In this document: in pieces, positions 1 through 8,799 of the stretch | How the letters are laid out: each line of letters begins with the position of its first letter | Numbering within the stretch: the first letter of the stretch is position 1 | NCBI RefSeq assembly: GCF_002160825.1 | Contig: NZ_NFLI01000002.1 | Span: 186,001-250,000 of the forward strand | Length of the DNA stretch: 64,000 nt | Source of the DNA: Lachnoclostridium sp. An131 | GTDB taxonomy: Bacteria; Bacillota; Clostridia; Lachnospirales; Lachnospiraceae | Direction of reading: 5' to 3' | Program-made: the position numbers and the translations under genes | Notes under the pieces: model-generated | What the model was told of the DNA's origin: nothing | Databases searched by the model: none | Seen by the model: the letters and a program-made list of their open reading frames with translations, nothing else

Positions 1-869
1 TGAAAGGAATTATTCTGGCAGGAGGAGCCGGCACAAGGCTTTATCCGCTTACAAAGGCGATTTCCAAACAGATTATGCCTGTTTACGATAAACCGATGAT
101 TTACTATCCGCTGTCTACGCTGATGCTGGCAGGGATCCGGGAGGTGCTGATCATTTCCACACCCCGTGATCTGCCGGTGTTCCGTGATCTTTTTGGCGAC
201 GGTTCACAGCTTGGCATGCAGATGAGCTATGCGGTGCAGGAGTATCCGAGAGGGCTGGCGGACGCTTTCCTGATTGGGGAAGAGTTTATCGGCGGCGACA
301 GGGTTGCCCTGGTGCTGGGTGATAATATTTTCTACGGACAGAGCTTTTCCCAGGTGCTTAAAAGAGCTGCAGAAAGGGAGCATGGAGCGACGATTTTCGG
401 ATATTACGTGAAGGATCCCAGAGAGTACGGCGTAGTGGAATTTGACGCGGACGGCAGGGCGCTTTCCATCGAGGAAAAGCCGGAGCATCCGAAGTCAAAT
501 TATGCCGTTCCGGGCCTGTATTTTTATGACAATGATGTCATCGAGATTGCAAAGGGCGTGAAGCCTTCCGCCCGGGGAGAGATTGAGATCACAAGCATTA
601 ATAACGAGTATCTGCGCAGAGGGACGCTCCAGGTGGAAACCCTTGGGCGCGGCTTTGCGTGGCTGGATACCGGAAATCACGACGCTCTTCTTGATGCGGC
701 GGATTTTGTGGCGGCGTTTCAGAAGCGCCAGGGGATGTACATTTCCTGTATCGAGGAGATCGCTTACCGCCGGGGCTTCATCGACCGGGATCAGCTGCTG
801 GAGCTGGCACAGCCTCTTTTGAAAACTGCTTATGGCCAGTATCTGGTAGATGTGGCCAACGGTTTATAA
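1..869 (+). CDS. rmlA: Glucose-1-phosphate thymidylyltransferase (5' end one base outside window)
   Basis: First enzyme of dTDP-L-rhamnose synthesis: joins glucose-1-phosphate and dTTP to give dTDP-glucose in the cytosol. The reading frame is open from base 3 and the window begins with TG AAA GGA, so the ATG is missing only its first A. The full product would be about 289 residues, normal for RmlA. The nucleotidyltransferase signature GGAGTRLYP is at residues 8-16, followed by [16 protein letters not shown]. Further family motifs are [28 protein letters not shown] and the C-terminal [13 protein letters not shown]. rmlC follows after 24 bases; rmlB and rmlD are not in the window and may lie upstream. 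An internal ATG at 75 would cut off the nucleotide-binding loop and is not the start. Confidence 0.96.
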   Translation, partial: KGIILAGGAGTRLYPLTKAISKQIMPVYDKPMIYYPLSTLMLAGIREVLIISTPRDLPVFRDLFGDGSQLGMQMSYAVQEYPRGLADAFLIGEEFIGGDRVALVLGDNIFYGQSFSQVLKRAAEREHGATIFGYYVKDPREYGVVEFDADGRALSIEEKPEHPKSNYAVPGLYFYDNDVIEIAKGVKPSARGEIEITSINNEYLRRGTLQVETLGRGFAWLDTGNHDALLDAADFVAAFQKRQGMYISCIEEIAYRRGFIDRDQLLELAQPLLKTAYGQYLVDVANGL

Positions 870-893
870 TTCTGCAGAGAGAGAGAAAGAAAA

Positions 894-1445
894 ATGGGAA
901 AGATAACAGTGGAGATCTGCCCGATTGAAGGGCTGAAGGTCATTACACCCGCTGTCTTCGGAGACGAGCGCGGTTATTTTATGGAAACCTACAATTACAA
1001 CGATTTTAAGGAAGCAGGCATCGATCTGACCTTTGTGCAGGATAACCAGTCTTCATCCAGGAAGGGCGTACTGCGGGGACTGCATTTTCAGATCAACCAT
1101 CCCCAGGACAAGATTGTCCGCGTAGTCAGCGGAGAGGTTTTTGATGTGGCTGTGGATCTGCGGGCGGGCTCGCCTACCTACGGACAGTGGTACGGCGTGC
1201 GCCTTTCTGCCGAGAATAAAAAGCAGTTCTTTATTCCGAAGAATTTTGCCCATGGCTTCCTGGTGCTTTCCGATTATGCGGAGTTCGCCTACAAATGTAC
1301 GGACTTCTATCACCCGAACGACGAGGGCGGCATCATCTGGAACGATCCGGATATCGGAGTGGAATGGCCGGTTCCCGAGGGAATGCAGCTTATCATGTCA
1401 GAGAAGGATCAGAAATGGGGCGGCTTAAAGGAGCTCAGGAACTAA
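894..1445 (+). CDS. rmlC: dTDP-4-dehydrorhamnose 3,5-epimerase
   Basis: Epimerises dTDP-4-keto-6-deoxyglucose at C3 and C5, third step of dTDP-L-rhamnose synthesis. The 183-residue length fits the cupin-fold RmlC family. The catalytic-His motif RGLHFQ (His64) is present, preceded by FVQDNQSSSRKGVLRG. The later motifs FFIPKNFAHGFLVLSD, YKCTDFYHPNDEGGIIWNDPDIGVEWP and the terminal LSEKD-like MSEKDQKWGG are typical. Directly downstream of rmlA and surely co-transcribed with it, so the locus supplies rhamnose to the glycosyltransferases that follow. Confidence 0.96.
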   Translation: MGKITVEICPIEGLKVITPAVFGDERGYFMETYNYNDFKEAGIDLTFVQDNQSSSRKGVLRGLHFQINHPQDKIVRVVSGEVFDVAVDLRAGSPTYGQWYGVRLSAENKKQFFIPKNFAHGFLVLSDYAEFAYKCTDFYHPNDEGGIIWNDPDIGVEWPVPEGMQLIMSEKDQKWGGLKELRN

Positions 1446-1463
1446 AGGAGTTGAATCGATAAC

Positions 1464-2285
1464 ATGGAAGAAAATATACAGCTGACTGCGGAGGTCTTTA
1501 TCGATACGGGAAAGGATTTTCGGCCGGAGGACTCTCTGACGGTTCCTTATACCTGCGTTCCCGGCGAAACAGTAACGCTGGATTTTGATCTGAGCGTTTT
1601 TGAGCATACCTGCGGGTTCCGTTTTGATCCCCTTCTGGAAGACAGCAGCATGGTGAAGCTGGTGGATATCTCCCTGACCTATGAGGATGGGGAAACAAAA
1701 ACGATTGATTTTTCCAGAATCAAGACAAACAGCGACGTGGATTTTGAGCCGATTTTTGTGTATCTGCATAAGGATCCGAAGTTTTTTGTGGACGAGGCTC
1801 TCTGCCTGAAGCTGACCGGAGCGAAGGTGAGCTTCAGGGTTCTGGAGCTCGGCCTGGCTGAAAAGGAATACTGGCAGGAGATTAAGAAGCACAGCGTGTC
1901 CGAAAAGGAAAAGGAGCAGCTGCTCGGCAAGCTGGATGCAGCCATGAAGGAGAAGCATGCACTGGAAAAGGAGAACCGCAGGCTTCGGATAGAAGAGGAG
2001 GATATTTATTCTTCCGGCCTCTGGAAGCTGCAGCATGATGCGAGAGGCCCTTTGAAGGTAATCCTTGGGAAGGGAAATATCCTGACTTTTCTGGCCTCTC
2101 TCTATATCGCGCTCTGTACGGAGCTTTTCATCTTTAACAATGCCTATTACTCCACGCCGCGTCCCAATGACCAGGTGCTGACCTTCAGCTTTCTGCGCTT
2201 TGGCCTGATCTGGCTTGGAGCCTTTGTGCTGATTGCCGTCATAAACCGTGTGATTCAGAAAGGATACCGCCGTGAGCTTGCTTAG
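1464..2285 (+). CDS. Unknown polysaccharide-locus protein: beta-rich N-terminus, coiled coil, two C-terminal membrane segments
   Basis: Not assigned to a named family. The 273 residues fall into three parts. Residues 1-135 have alternating hydrophobic strands and look like a beta-sandwich. Residues about 135-185 are rich in K/E (EKEKEQLLGKLDAAMKEK...) and predict a coiled coil. The C-terminus has two hydrophobic segments (about 205-225 and 240-262). Between them lies SSGLWKLQHDARGPLK, resembling the GSFAWKLATPLRK stretch after the coiled coil of the glycosyltransferase at 3895. The stop overlaps the GTG of the ABC permease by 14 bases, which suggests translational coupling. The downstream ATPase lacks the usual C-terminal glycan-binding domain, so this protein could supply a comparable role at the exporter. 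That is inference only. Confidence 0.7.
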   Translation: MEENIQLTAEVFIDTGKDFRPEDSLTVPYTCVPGETVTLDFDLSVFEHTCGFRFDPLLEDSSMVKLVDISLTYEDGETKTIDFSRIKTNSDVDFEPIFVYLHKDPKFFVDEALCLKLTGAKVSFRVLELGLAEKEYWQEIKKHSVSEKEKEQLLGKLDAAMKEKHALEKENRRLRIEEEDIYSSGLWKLQHDARGPLKVILGKGNILTFLASLYIALCTELFIFNNAYYSTPRPNDQVLTFSFLRFGLIWLGAFVLIAVINRVIQKGYRRELA

Positions 2286-3060
2286 TGTCTTTGTCAAATA
2301 CAGGGCCCTCATCAACCAGCTGGTGATGAGGGATATTAAAACCAAATACCGGCGTTCCATTCTGGGCTTACTCTGGACGGTGCTGAATCCTCTTCTGATG
2401 ATGGCAGTGCTGTCTATTGTCTTTTCCTATTTTTTTCAGCGCTATGGAGAGGTGGAGAACTTTCCTGTATACCTGCTCTGCGGACAGCTGGTGTTTAACT
2501 TTTTCAATGAATCCACAAGCATTGCCATGGGTTCCATTGTCCACAGCGGAGAGCTGATCAAAAAGGTCTATGTGCCCAAATATCTGTTTCCCATCACCAA
2601 GGTGATGTCCAGCGGCGTCAATCTGCTGGCTTCCATGATTGCGCTGGTGATTGTGATGGTGGTGACCCGGTCGAGAGTGACGCCGACGATTCTTCTGGCG
2701 GTTCTTCCTCTGCTCTATGTACTGCTGTTTTCCACGGGAGTCAGCCTGTTTCTGTCGGCGGTGGCGGTGAGCTTCCGGGATCTGATGCATCTGTACACGG
2801 TGATTACTACGGCCTGGATGTATCTGACGCCGGTGATCTACCCCATGTCCATTCTGGAAGACGCGCCCCGCTGGGTGGTCTTTATCATTAACGCCAATCC
2901 GCTGACGGCGTTTATCAAAATTTTCCGCGCGGTGGTGCTGGACGGGGTGACGCCTCCTGCCATTCTGCATGTGCAGAGTCTTATCTGGTGCGCGGTGGCA
3001 CTTCTTGTGGGCTCCCTGGTATTCAAAAAATCTCAGGACAGCTTTATACTGAAAATATAG
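2272..3060 (+). CDS. ABC-2 type polysaccharide export permease (Wzm/TagG-like)
   Basis: Membrane subunit of an ABC exporter that moves lipid-linked polysaccharide across the cytoplasmic membrane. The 262 residues contain about six hydrophobic segments and the ABC-2 family pattern: an N-terminal amphipathic stretch (LINQLVMRDIKTKYRRSILGLLWTVLNPLL), then LLCGQLVFNFFNESTS and the late SFRDLMHLYTVITTAWMYLTPVIYP. The start is GTG at 2272 inside the end of the preceding gene. The ATPase follows nine bases after the stop. This type of exporter is used for O-antigens in Gram-negatives and for wall teichoic acids and rhamnans in Gram-positives. The rml genes next door favour a rhamnan-like cargo. Confidence 0.92.
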   Translation: MSLLSVFVKYRALINQLVMRDIKTKYRRSILGLLWTVLNPLLMMAVLSIVFSYFFQRYGEVENFPVYLLCGQLVFNFFNESTSIAMGSIVHSGELIKKVYVPKYLFPITKVMSSGVNLLASMIALVIVMVVTRSRVTPTILLAVLPLLYVLLFSTGVSLFLSAVAVSFRDLMHLYTVITTAWMYLTPVIYPMSILEDAPRWVVFIINANPLTAFIKIFRAVVLDGVTPPAILHVQSLIWCAVALLVGSLVFKKSQDSFILKI

Positions 3061-3069
3061 GAGAGAGCT

Positions 3070-3819
3070 ATGAAGATAGAGAATGCGATAGAAGTAAATA
3101 ACGTGTCCATGTGCTTCAACCTCTCCAAACAAAAGGTGGACAATATCAAGGAATATGTGATCAAAGCGCTGAAGCACCAGCTTTTCTATGAGGAATTCTG
3201 GGCCCTGAATGATATCAGCTTTGAGGTGAGGAAAGGCGATTCTGTGGGGCTGGTGGGAATGAACGGTTCCGGAAAGAGTACGATGCTGAAGATCATAGCC
3301 GGCGTGCTGAAGCCCACAAAGGGCAGCGTGGAGACGACGGGAACCATAGCGCCCATGATTGAGCTGGGAGCGGGTTTCGACCACGATCTGACGGCACGGG
3401 AAAATATTTACCTGAACGGAGCGCTGATTGGTTATCCCCAGGAGATGCTGGAGGAGCGGTTTGACGATATTATTGCCTTTGCCGGACTGGAACGGTTCGT
3501 GGATGTGCCCATTAAGAATTTTTCTTCCGGTATGCTGGCAAGGCTTGGCTTTTCCATCGCAACCATCGTAGATGCGGATATTCTGATCATCGACGAGATT
3601 CTGTCAGTGGGAGATTACCAGTTCCAGAATAAGTGCAAGAAGCGTATCCGGGAGATGATGGATCGGAATACGACGGTGCTGTTCGTGTCCCATAGCATTG
3701 AGCAGGTGAAGGAAATCTGCAACAGAGCTATCTGGATCGATAAAGGACATATCCGGATGATGGGCGAGGCCGAGGAGGTTTGCGACGCCTATGAGGATCC
3801 AAGCGAGAAACTGATGTAA
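3070..3819 (+). CDS. ABC polysaccharide export ATPase (Wzt/TagH-like, short form)
   Basis: Energises the adjacent permease. Walker A GMNGSGKST is at residues 63-71, signature FSSGMLARLGFS near 157, Walker B ADILIIDEILSVGD near 172, and the switch His in FVSHSIEQ. The sequence FWALNDISFEVRKGDSVGLVG and the IELGAGFDHDLTARENIYLNG stretch are characteristic of the O-antigen/teichoic acid exporter subfamily. At 249 residues it ends just after the ATPase domain; Wzt proteins with an extra glycan-binding domain run past 400. Cargo recognition must therefore be chain-end independent or done by another protein, such as the product at 1464. Confidence 0.93.
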   Translation: MKIENAIEVNNVSMCFNLSKQKVDNIKEYVIKALKHQLFYEEFWALNDISFEVRKGDSVGLVGMNGSGKSTMLKIIAGVLKPTKGSVETTGTIAPMIELGAGFDHDLTARENIYLNGALIGYPQEMLEERFDDIIAFAGLERFVDVPIKNFSSGMLARLGFSIATIVDADILIIDEILSVGDYQFQNKCKKRIREMMDRNTTVLFVSHSIEQVKEICNRAIWIDKGHIRMMGEAEEVCDAYEDPSEKLM

Positions 3820-3894
3820 AAGGCTGCTTTGAAAAGGAGCGGCGGCATAAGCAGGCCGTCTGCCGCGGAAATGGATGCAGCAGTGAGGGAGAAC

Positions 3895-5856
3895 ATGGAC
3901 AATCAGGAATTACAGAATGATTATAAAAAGCTTTACGAAGCGGAGAGAGAAAAATCTGAGGTTCTCGTAAGCAAAATAGAGGAATGTGAAAAGGAGATAG
4001 AGGAGCTGAACTTCAAGCTGGACCGGATTAAGGGAAGCTTTGCCTGGAAGCTTGCGACGCCGCTCCGTAAGGGGCTTCACTTTTATGAGAAAACCCGGGA
4101 CCGGCTGACGCGTTACGGCTCGATTCCGGGCCTGATGCGGAAAGTCAGAAGCAAGATGCAGGAGCGCAAAAACATGAAGCGCCATGGCACGGCCAGCTTT
4201 CCTTCGCCGGAGGAGGCAAAGCGCCAGAGAGAGGCAGTCTTTCCGAACATGGTGAAATTCAGCATCCTGACCCCCCTTTACAATACGCCGGAGAAGTTCC
4301 TCACGGAGCTTCTGGACTGTGTAAGGGCTCAGACCTATCAGAACTGGGAGTTGTGCCTGGCAGACGGAAGCGATCACGAGCATGCCTATGTGGGAGAGAT
4401 CTGCAGAAAGTACGCGGCAGAGGATCCGCGTATTATCTACCATGTGCTTGATCACAATGAGGGTATCTCGGGGAATACAAATCAGTGCCTGAAGCTGGCG
4501 ACAGGAGACTATATCGCCCTTCTGGATCATGATGATATCCTGCATCCTGCTGTGCTTTATGAATATGCGAAGGCAATCAATGAGACGGGAGCAGATTATC
4601 TCTACTGCGACGAGATTACGTTCGAGGGAGACAGCATCGATCACATGATCGTGCTTCATTTTAAACCGGATTTTGCGATCGACAATCTGCGGGGGAATAA
4701 TTATATCTGCCATTTTTCTGCTTTTTCGAAGCATTTACTGGATGAGACCGGTGTATTCCGGAGCGAATACGACGGAAGCCAGGACCATGATATGATCCTG
4801 CGGCTGACAGCCAAGGCAAAACAGGTGTATCATGTGCCGAAAGCGCTTTATTACTGGAGATCCCATAAGGCGTCTGTCGCGCAGGACATCAATGCCAAGA
4901 CCTATGCGGTAGATGCGGCAAAAAGAGCTGTCCACGACCATATTATGGACGTCTACGGCATGGATGCGAAGGTGGAGAGCACCAGAGCCTTCCCGACGAT
5001 TTTCCGGATTCGGTATCCGCTTCTGGAGCGTCCGCTGATCTCTATCGTGATTCCCAATAAGGATCATATGGAGGATTTGTCGCGCTGTGTGGAGTCGATC
5101 ATCAATAAATCCACCTATGAAAATTATGAAATTGTCATCGTGGAGAATAACAGCGAGACAAAGGAAATCTTTGATTACTACAAGGCGCTGGAGCACAATC
5201 CGAAGGTACGGGTAGTGAAATACGAGGGCGATTTCAACTATTCCCGTATCAATAATTTTGGCGTAACCTTTACCAACGGAAAATATGTGCTGCTGCTGAA
5301 CAACGACATGAAGGTCATCACAAGAGAATGGATGGAAGAGATGCTGATGTACGCCCAGCGCCCGGACGTGGCGGCTGTGGGGGCAAAGCTCTATTACGCA
5401 GATAATACGATTCAGCATGCAGGCATTGTCATAGGGCTGGGAGCCCACCGGGCAGCCGGACATACGCATTATAAGGATGACAAGATGCACCTTGGCTATA
5501 TGGGCCGTCTCTGCTACGCGCAGGATGTGACCGCAGTGACAGGAGCCTGCCTCCTGGTCAGCCGCGCCCAGTATGATGAAGTGGGCGGTCTGGATGAGAC
5601 CTTCAGCGTGGCGTTCAATGACGTGGACTTCTGTCTGAAGCTGCGCCATGCGGGTTATCTGAATGTGTTCACTCCCTTTGCGGAGCTGTATCACTATGAA
5701 TCCAAGACAAGAGGCATGGAGGAAGGCGAAAAGATGAAGCGGTTCCAGCACGAGGTAGATCTGTTCCGGACGAAATGGAAGGCAGATTTGGATGCGGGCG
5801 ATCCCTACTTTAATCCGAATTTCTCGCTGGATTATTCAGATTATACGATTAAATAA
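3895..5856 (+). CDS. Two-domain GT2 glycosyltransferase (rhamnosyltransferase-like)
   Basis: Cytosolic or membrane-associated enzyme with two GT-A domains in one chain. An N-terminal coiled coil (about the first 45 residues) leads into GSFAWKLATPLRK. Domain 1 begins at VKFSILTPLYNTPEKFL and carries the metal-site DHDD (ALLDHDDIL). Domain 2 begins at ISIVIPNKDHMEDLSRC and carries LLLNNDM, then VTGACLLVSRAQYDEVGGLDE and FNDVDFCLKLRHAGY. This architecture is common in rhamnan and capsule polymerising transferases. Start: ATG 3895 is preceded by GAGGGAG at good distance. In-frame TTG 3829 and ATG 3871 upstream lack a clear ribosome site. Specificity cannot be read from sequence; rhamnose is suggested by rmlAC nearby. 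Confidence 0.9.
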   Translation: MDNQELQNDYKKLYEAEREKSEVLVSKIEECEKEIEELNFKLDRIKGSFAWKLATPLRKGLHFYEKTRDRLTRYGSIPGLMRKVRSKMQERKNMKRHGTASFPSPEEAKRQREAVFPNMVKFSILTPLYNTPEKFLTELLDCVRAQTYQNWELCLADGSDHEHAYVGEICRKYAAEDPRIIYHVLDHNEGISGNTNQCLKLATGDYIALLDHDDILHPAVLYEYAKAINETGADYLYCDEITFEGDSIDHMIVLHFKPDFAIDNLRGNNYICHFSAFSKHLLDETGVFRSEYDGSQDHDMILRLTAKAKQVYHVPKALYYWRSHKASVAQDINAKTYAVDAAKRAVHDHIMDVYGMDAKVESTRAFPTIFRIRYPLLERPLISIVIPNKDHMEDLSRCVESIINKSTYENYEIVIVENNSETKEIFDYYKALEHNPKVRVVKYEGDFNYSRINNFGVTFTNGKYVLLLNNDMKVITREWMEEMLMYAQRPDVAAVGAKLYYADNTIQHAGIVIGLGAHRAAGHTHYKDDKMHLGYMGRLCYAQDVTAVTGACLLVSRAQYDEVGGLDETFSVAFNDVDFCLKLRHAGYLNVFTPFAELYHYESKTRGMEEGEKMKRFQHEVDLFRTKWKADLDAGDPYFNPNFSLDYSDYTIK

Positions 5857-5871
5857 CGGACAGGAGAGAGC

Positions 5872-7824
5872 ATGACGGAAAAACGGTCTTGGACAGGAAA
5901 TATCATAGCGGCGTTCGCAGCCTTTCTGGCTGTAAATGGTTTTAACCTCCTGTATCAGATACGCGGTGAAAGCACGATGCTTTCAAACAGCGTTCTTGGA
6001 ATGGCGGTCTTTGGAGCTTTTCTGTATCTGGGAGTACGTTTTTTTGCCAGTCATGTATCGGGGCGGCTGATTCTGTTTTCTCTGGCAGGCGGCCTCCTGT
6101 TCGCAGCGATGACAGCTTTTGGCTTTTCGCTGAATTATACAGATACCATTTGGAATTCATACGTCTTCCCGGCTGTGCTGTGCCTGACTCCGTTTTTCGG
6201 AATCTGCACAGGCTTTGGCTTAAGAGGCCTGACGCGGCAGAAGCCAGACAGAGCAGCAGGGGCAAAAGGGGAAGAAGCCGGAGACCTTAAACATGGAGCT
6301 TCCGGCTTATCCAGGAGCCCTGCCGGCTGGCTTTCCGGGCTTTCTGACAGGCGTTTTTATTTGCTCTGTGCAGGAATCCTGTTTCTTTCCTGGGTTCCGG
6401 TGCTTCTGGCGGCCTGGCCGGGGATTTTCTCCTATGATTCCGGCTGGCAGCTGGCGGCTTTTGTGGATGGAGATGTGACAGGCCATCATCCGATTCTGCA
6501 CACGGCTCTGCTGGGCGTGACCCGGATGCTGGGCCATGCCTTGGCCGGTTCCGGCCAGGCAGGAAATCAGGCAGGGGCTCTTCTTTATTCGCTGGTACAA
6601 ATGCTTGCAATGGCGGCTCTCTATGCTGAGGTGTGCCTGTTTCTGCGGCAGAGGAAGGTCCCACGCTGGCTTCTTGTGGGAACCGCGCTGTTCCTTGGCT
6701 TCCATCCGGTGAATGGGCTGATGGCGCTCTGCGCCACCAAGGATTCGCTGTTCACGGCTGTGTTTGCAGTCTTTATTGTACAGCTCTTCCGCATGGCGGA
6801 AGATAAGGAGGCGTTTTTCGCTTCCTGGAAGCGGCAGGCCCTGTTCTGTGTGAATGTATTTTTCCTGTTTGCCCTGCGCAATAATGGATTTCATACATTT
6901 CTGCTCTGCGCTCCCTTCCTGATTTTCGTGTTTCGGCGGTTCTGGAAGAAAACGCTGCTGCTGATTCTGATTTGTCTGGGATTGTATGGAATTTATAATG
7001 GCCCTGTGTACAGCGCCCTGGATATTGAAAAAAGCGATCCCAGGGAGATGTGCAGTGTGCTGATGCAGTCCGCTGCCCGGGTCTATAATCTGGACTACCT
7101 GGGCCTGACGGAGGAAGAAAAGGAAGCCTTTCTTTCGATTATAGATGAAGAGGGGCTTGAGTCCTACCTGTCGCGGTTTGCCGATCCGGTGAAGGCATAT
7201 TTTCACGGAGAAAAATTTGCAGAGGATCCCTGGCCCTTCCTGCGTGCCTGGCTCTCTGCAGGCATGAGACATAAAAAGATTTATATAGATTCCTTCCTGG
7301 CGAATACCTTTGGATACTGGTATCCCGGAAATTCTATAGAGGATACGGAAAATGGAAGGGATTATTTTGAATATTACTGCAAGGATTTCCGGGAGGATGT
7401 GGATGTGGAGATGGAATCGAAGCTTCCAGCTCTTTCGGAGTTTTACAGGAGAATCGGAAACGAAGCCTCCTTTCAGAAGGTACCGGTTGTGGCGGCAGCG
7501 TTTAACCTTGGGGTTTACACATGGCTGTGGATTTTTGCCTGCCTGCTGGCCTTTTATGGAAAACAGTGGAAAAGGGCATTGGTGCTGGTTCCTTTTGGAG
7601 CGTATTTCCTGACAAATCTGCTCGGCCCTGTGGTGAAGATGCGCTACCATTATCCGTTCATCGCCTGCGCGCCTCTTCTGCTTTATCTGATGTGGACGGT
7701 ATGGAAGGAAGCAGGCGGCCGGGAAAGCGGGCCGGAAAACGGTAATCTGGAAAGCGGCAGACTGGAAGGCAGCGGCCCGAAAATGGAACATCATAAACGG
7801 AGGACGTATGTATGGATAAGATAG
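5872..7824 (+). CDS. Polytopic membrane protein, DUF6020-like (probable GT-C-type)
   Basis: A 650-residue protein with about twelve hydrophobic segments. After four N-terminal helices and a polar loop comes WPGIFSYDSGWQLAAFVDGD, then HHPILHTALLG, a pattern I associate with the DUF6020 family and with GT-C enzymes, whose first external loop carries acidic and His residues. A long extracytoplasmic stretch (about residues 380-520) separates the last helices, and the tail is polar (GPENGNLESGRLEGSG). Likely transfers a sugar from an undecaprenyl-phosphate carrier outside the membrane; this is inference. RBS ACAGGAGAG precedes the ATG. The next gene overlaps its end by 13 bases. Confidence 0.75.
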   Translation: MTEKRSWTGNIIAAFAAFLAVNGFNLLYQIRGESTMLSNSVLGMAVFGAFLYLGVRFFASHVSGRLILFSLAGGLLFAAMTAFGFSLNYTDTIWNSYVFPAVLCLTPFFGICTGFGLRGLTRQKPDRAAGAKGEEAGDLKHGASGLSRSPAGWLSGLSDRRFYLLCAGILFLSWVPVLLAAWPGIFSYDSGWQLAAFVDGDVTGHHPILHTALLGVTRMLGHALAGSGQAGNQAGALLYSLVQMLAMAALYAEVCLFLRQRKVPRWLLVGTALFLGFHPVNGLMALCATKDSLFTAVFAVFIVQLFRMAEDKEAFFASWKRQALFCVNVFFLFALRNNGFHTFLLCAPFLIFVFRRFWKKTLLLILICLGLYGIYNGPVYSALDIEKSDPREMCSVLMQSAARVYNLDYLGLTEEEKEAFLSIIDEEGLESYLSRFADPVKAYFHGEKFAEDPWPFLRAWLSAGMRHKKIYIDSFLANTFGYWYPGNSIEDTENGRDYFEYYCKDFREDVDVEMESKLPALSEFYRRIGNEASFQKVPVVAAAFNLGVYTWLWIFACLLAFYGKQWKRALVLVPFGAYFLTNLLGPVVKMRYHYPFIACAPLLLYLMWTVWKEAGGRESGPENGNLESGRLEGSGPKMEHHKRRTYVWIR

Positions 7825-8774
7825 CGGTGCTTGTCCCCTGCTACAATGAGAGCAAAACAGTAAAAAAGGTTGTGGAGGATTTCCGGCGGGTGCTGCCTGA
7901 GGCGGCAGTCTATGTCTACGACAACAATTCGACGGACGGGACGGCCGGACTGGCGCGGGAGGCCGGCGCCATCGTGCGCCATGAATACCAGCAGGGCAAG
8001 GGAAATGTCATCCGCAGGATGTTCCGGGAGATTGACGCGGAGGTCTATCTCATGGTGGACGGCGACGACACCTATCCGGCGGAGGCAGCGCTCGAGATGG
8101 TGCGAAAGATCGTGGAGGAGCAGGCGGATATGGTAGTGGGCGACCGGCTTTCCTCTACCTATTATACAGAGAATAAGCGTCCCTTCCACAATTTCGGCAA
8201 TTCCTTTGTGAAAAACTGCATCAACCGGTTCTTTGACACGAACATTCAGGATATCATGACAGGCTACCGGGCCTTCAGCTATCAGTTTGTGAAGACCTTC
8301 CCTGTGCTCTCCAGAGGGTTTGAGATAGAGACCGAGATGAGTATCCATGCGGCGGACAAGCACATGCAGGTGGATCATGTGGTGATTGATTACCGGGACC
8401 GCCCGGAGGGCAGCGTCTCGAAGCTGAATACGTTTTCTGATGGGCTGAAGGTGCTGAGCCGGATTCTGAGCCTTTACAAAAATTATAAGCCTCTGGCTTT
8501 CTTTTCTCTGCTTTCAGGGATACTGGCCGTGCTGGCGGTGGTTTTCCTGATTCCGATACTGATAGAGTATTGGCAGACGGGCCTTGTGCCGCGTTTTCCG
8601 ACTCTGATTGTGTGCGGCTTTGTGCTGATTGCTGCTCTTCAATCGCTGTTTGCTGGGCTGGTGCTTCAGAGCATGGAGCAGAAGAACAAGCAGGATTTTG
8701 AGATGCGCCTGCTTCAGGCAAAGGACAGCTTTGAGAGGAAGAGAACGGAGACGGCGGCAGAGAATGTAGAGTAA
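7812..8774 (+). CDS. GT2 glycosyltransferase, polyprenyl-phosphate-sugar synthase-like (DPM1/GtrB type)
   Basis: The 320-residue protein starts VLVPCYNESKTVKKVVEDF and has YDNNSTDGTA and the metal-binding MVDGDDTYP (residues about 85-93), then DIMTGYRAFSYQFVKTFPVLSRGFEIETE, typical of dolichyl/undecaprenyl-phosphate sugar transferases. Two hydrophobic segments (about 235-258 and 270-292) anchor the C-terminus, as in GtrB-like proteins. The ATG lies 13 bases inside the end of the DUF6020-like gene, so the two are probably translationally coupled. The likely job is to make a lipid-linked sugar for the adjacent membrane transferases. Confidence 0.86.
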   Translation: MDKIAVLVPCYNESKTVKKVVEDFRRVLPEAAVYVYDNNSTDGTAGLAREAGAIVRHEYQQGKGNVIRRMFREIDAEVYLMVDGDDTYPAEAALEMVRKIVEEQADMVVGDRLSSTYYTENKRPFHNFGNSFVKNCINRFFDTNIQDIMTGYRAFSYQFVKTFPVLSRGFEIETEMSIHAADKHMQVDHVVIDYRDRPEGSVSKLNTFSDGLKVLSRILSLYKNYKPLAFFSLLSGILAVLAVVFLIPILIEYWQTGLVPRFPTLIVCGFVLIAALQSLFAGLVLQSMEQKNKQDFEMRLLQAKDSFERKRTETAAENVE

Positions 8775-8799
8775 GTGCGGAAAGCCCGGAGGGAAAGAT

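Noticed and set aside
6307-7794. 495-codon minus-strand frame opposite the DUF6020-like gene
   Set aside because: No family features; the plus-strand protein has coherent membrane topology and motifs.
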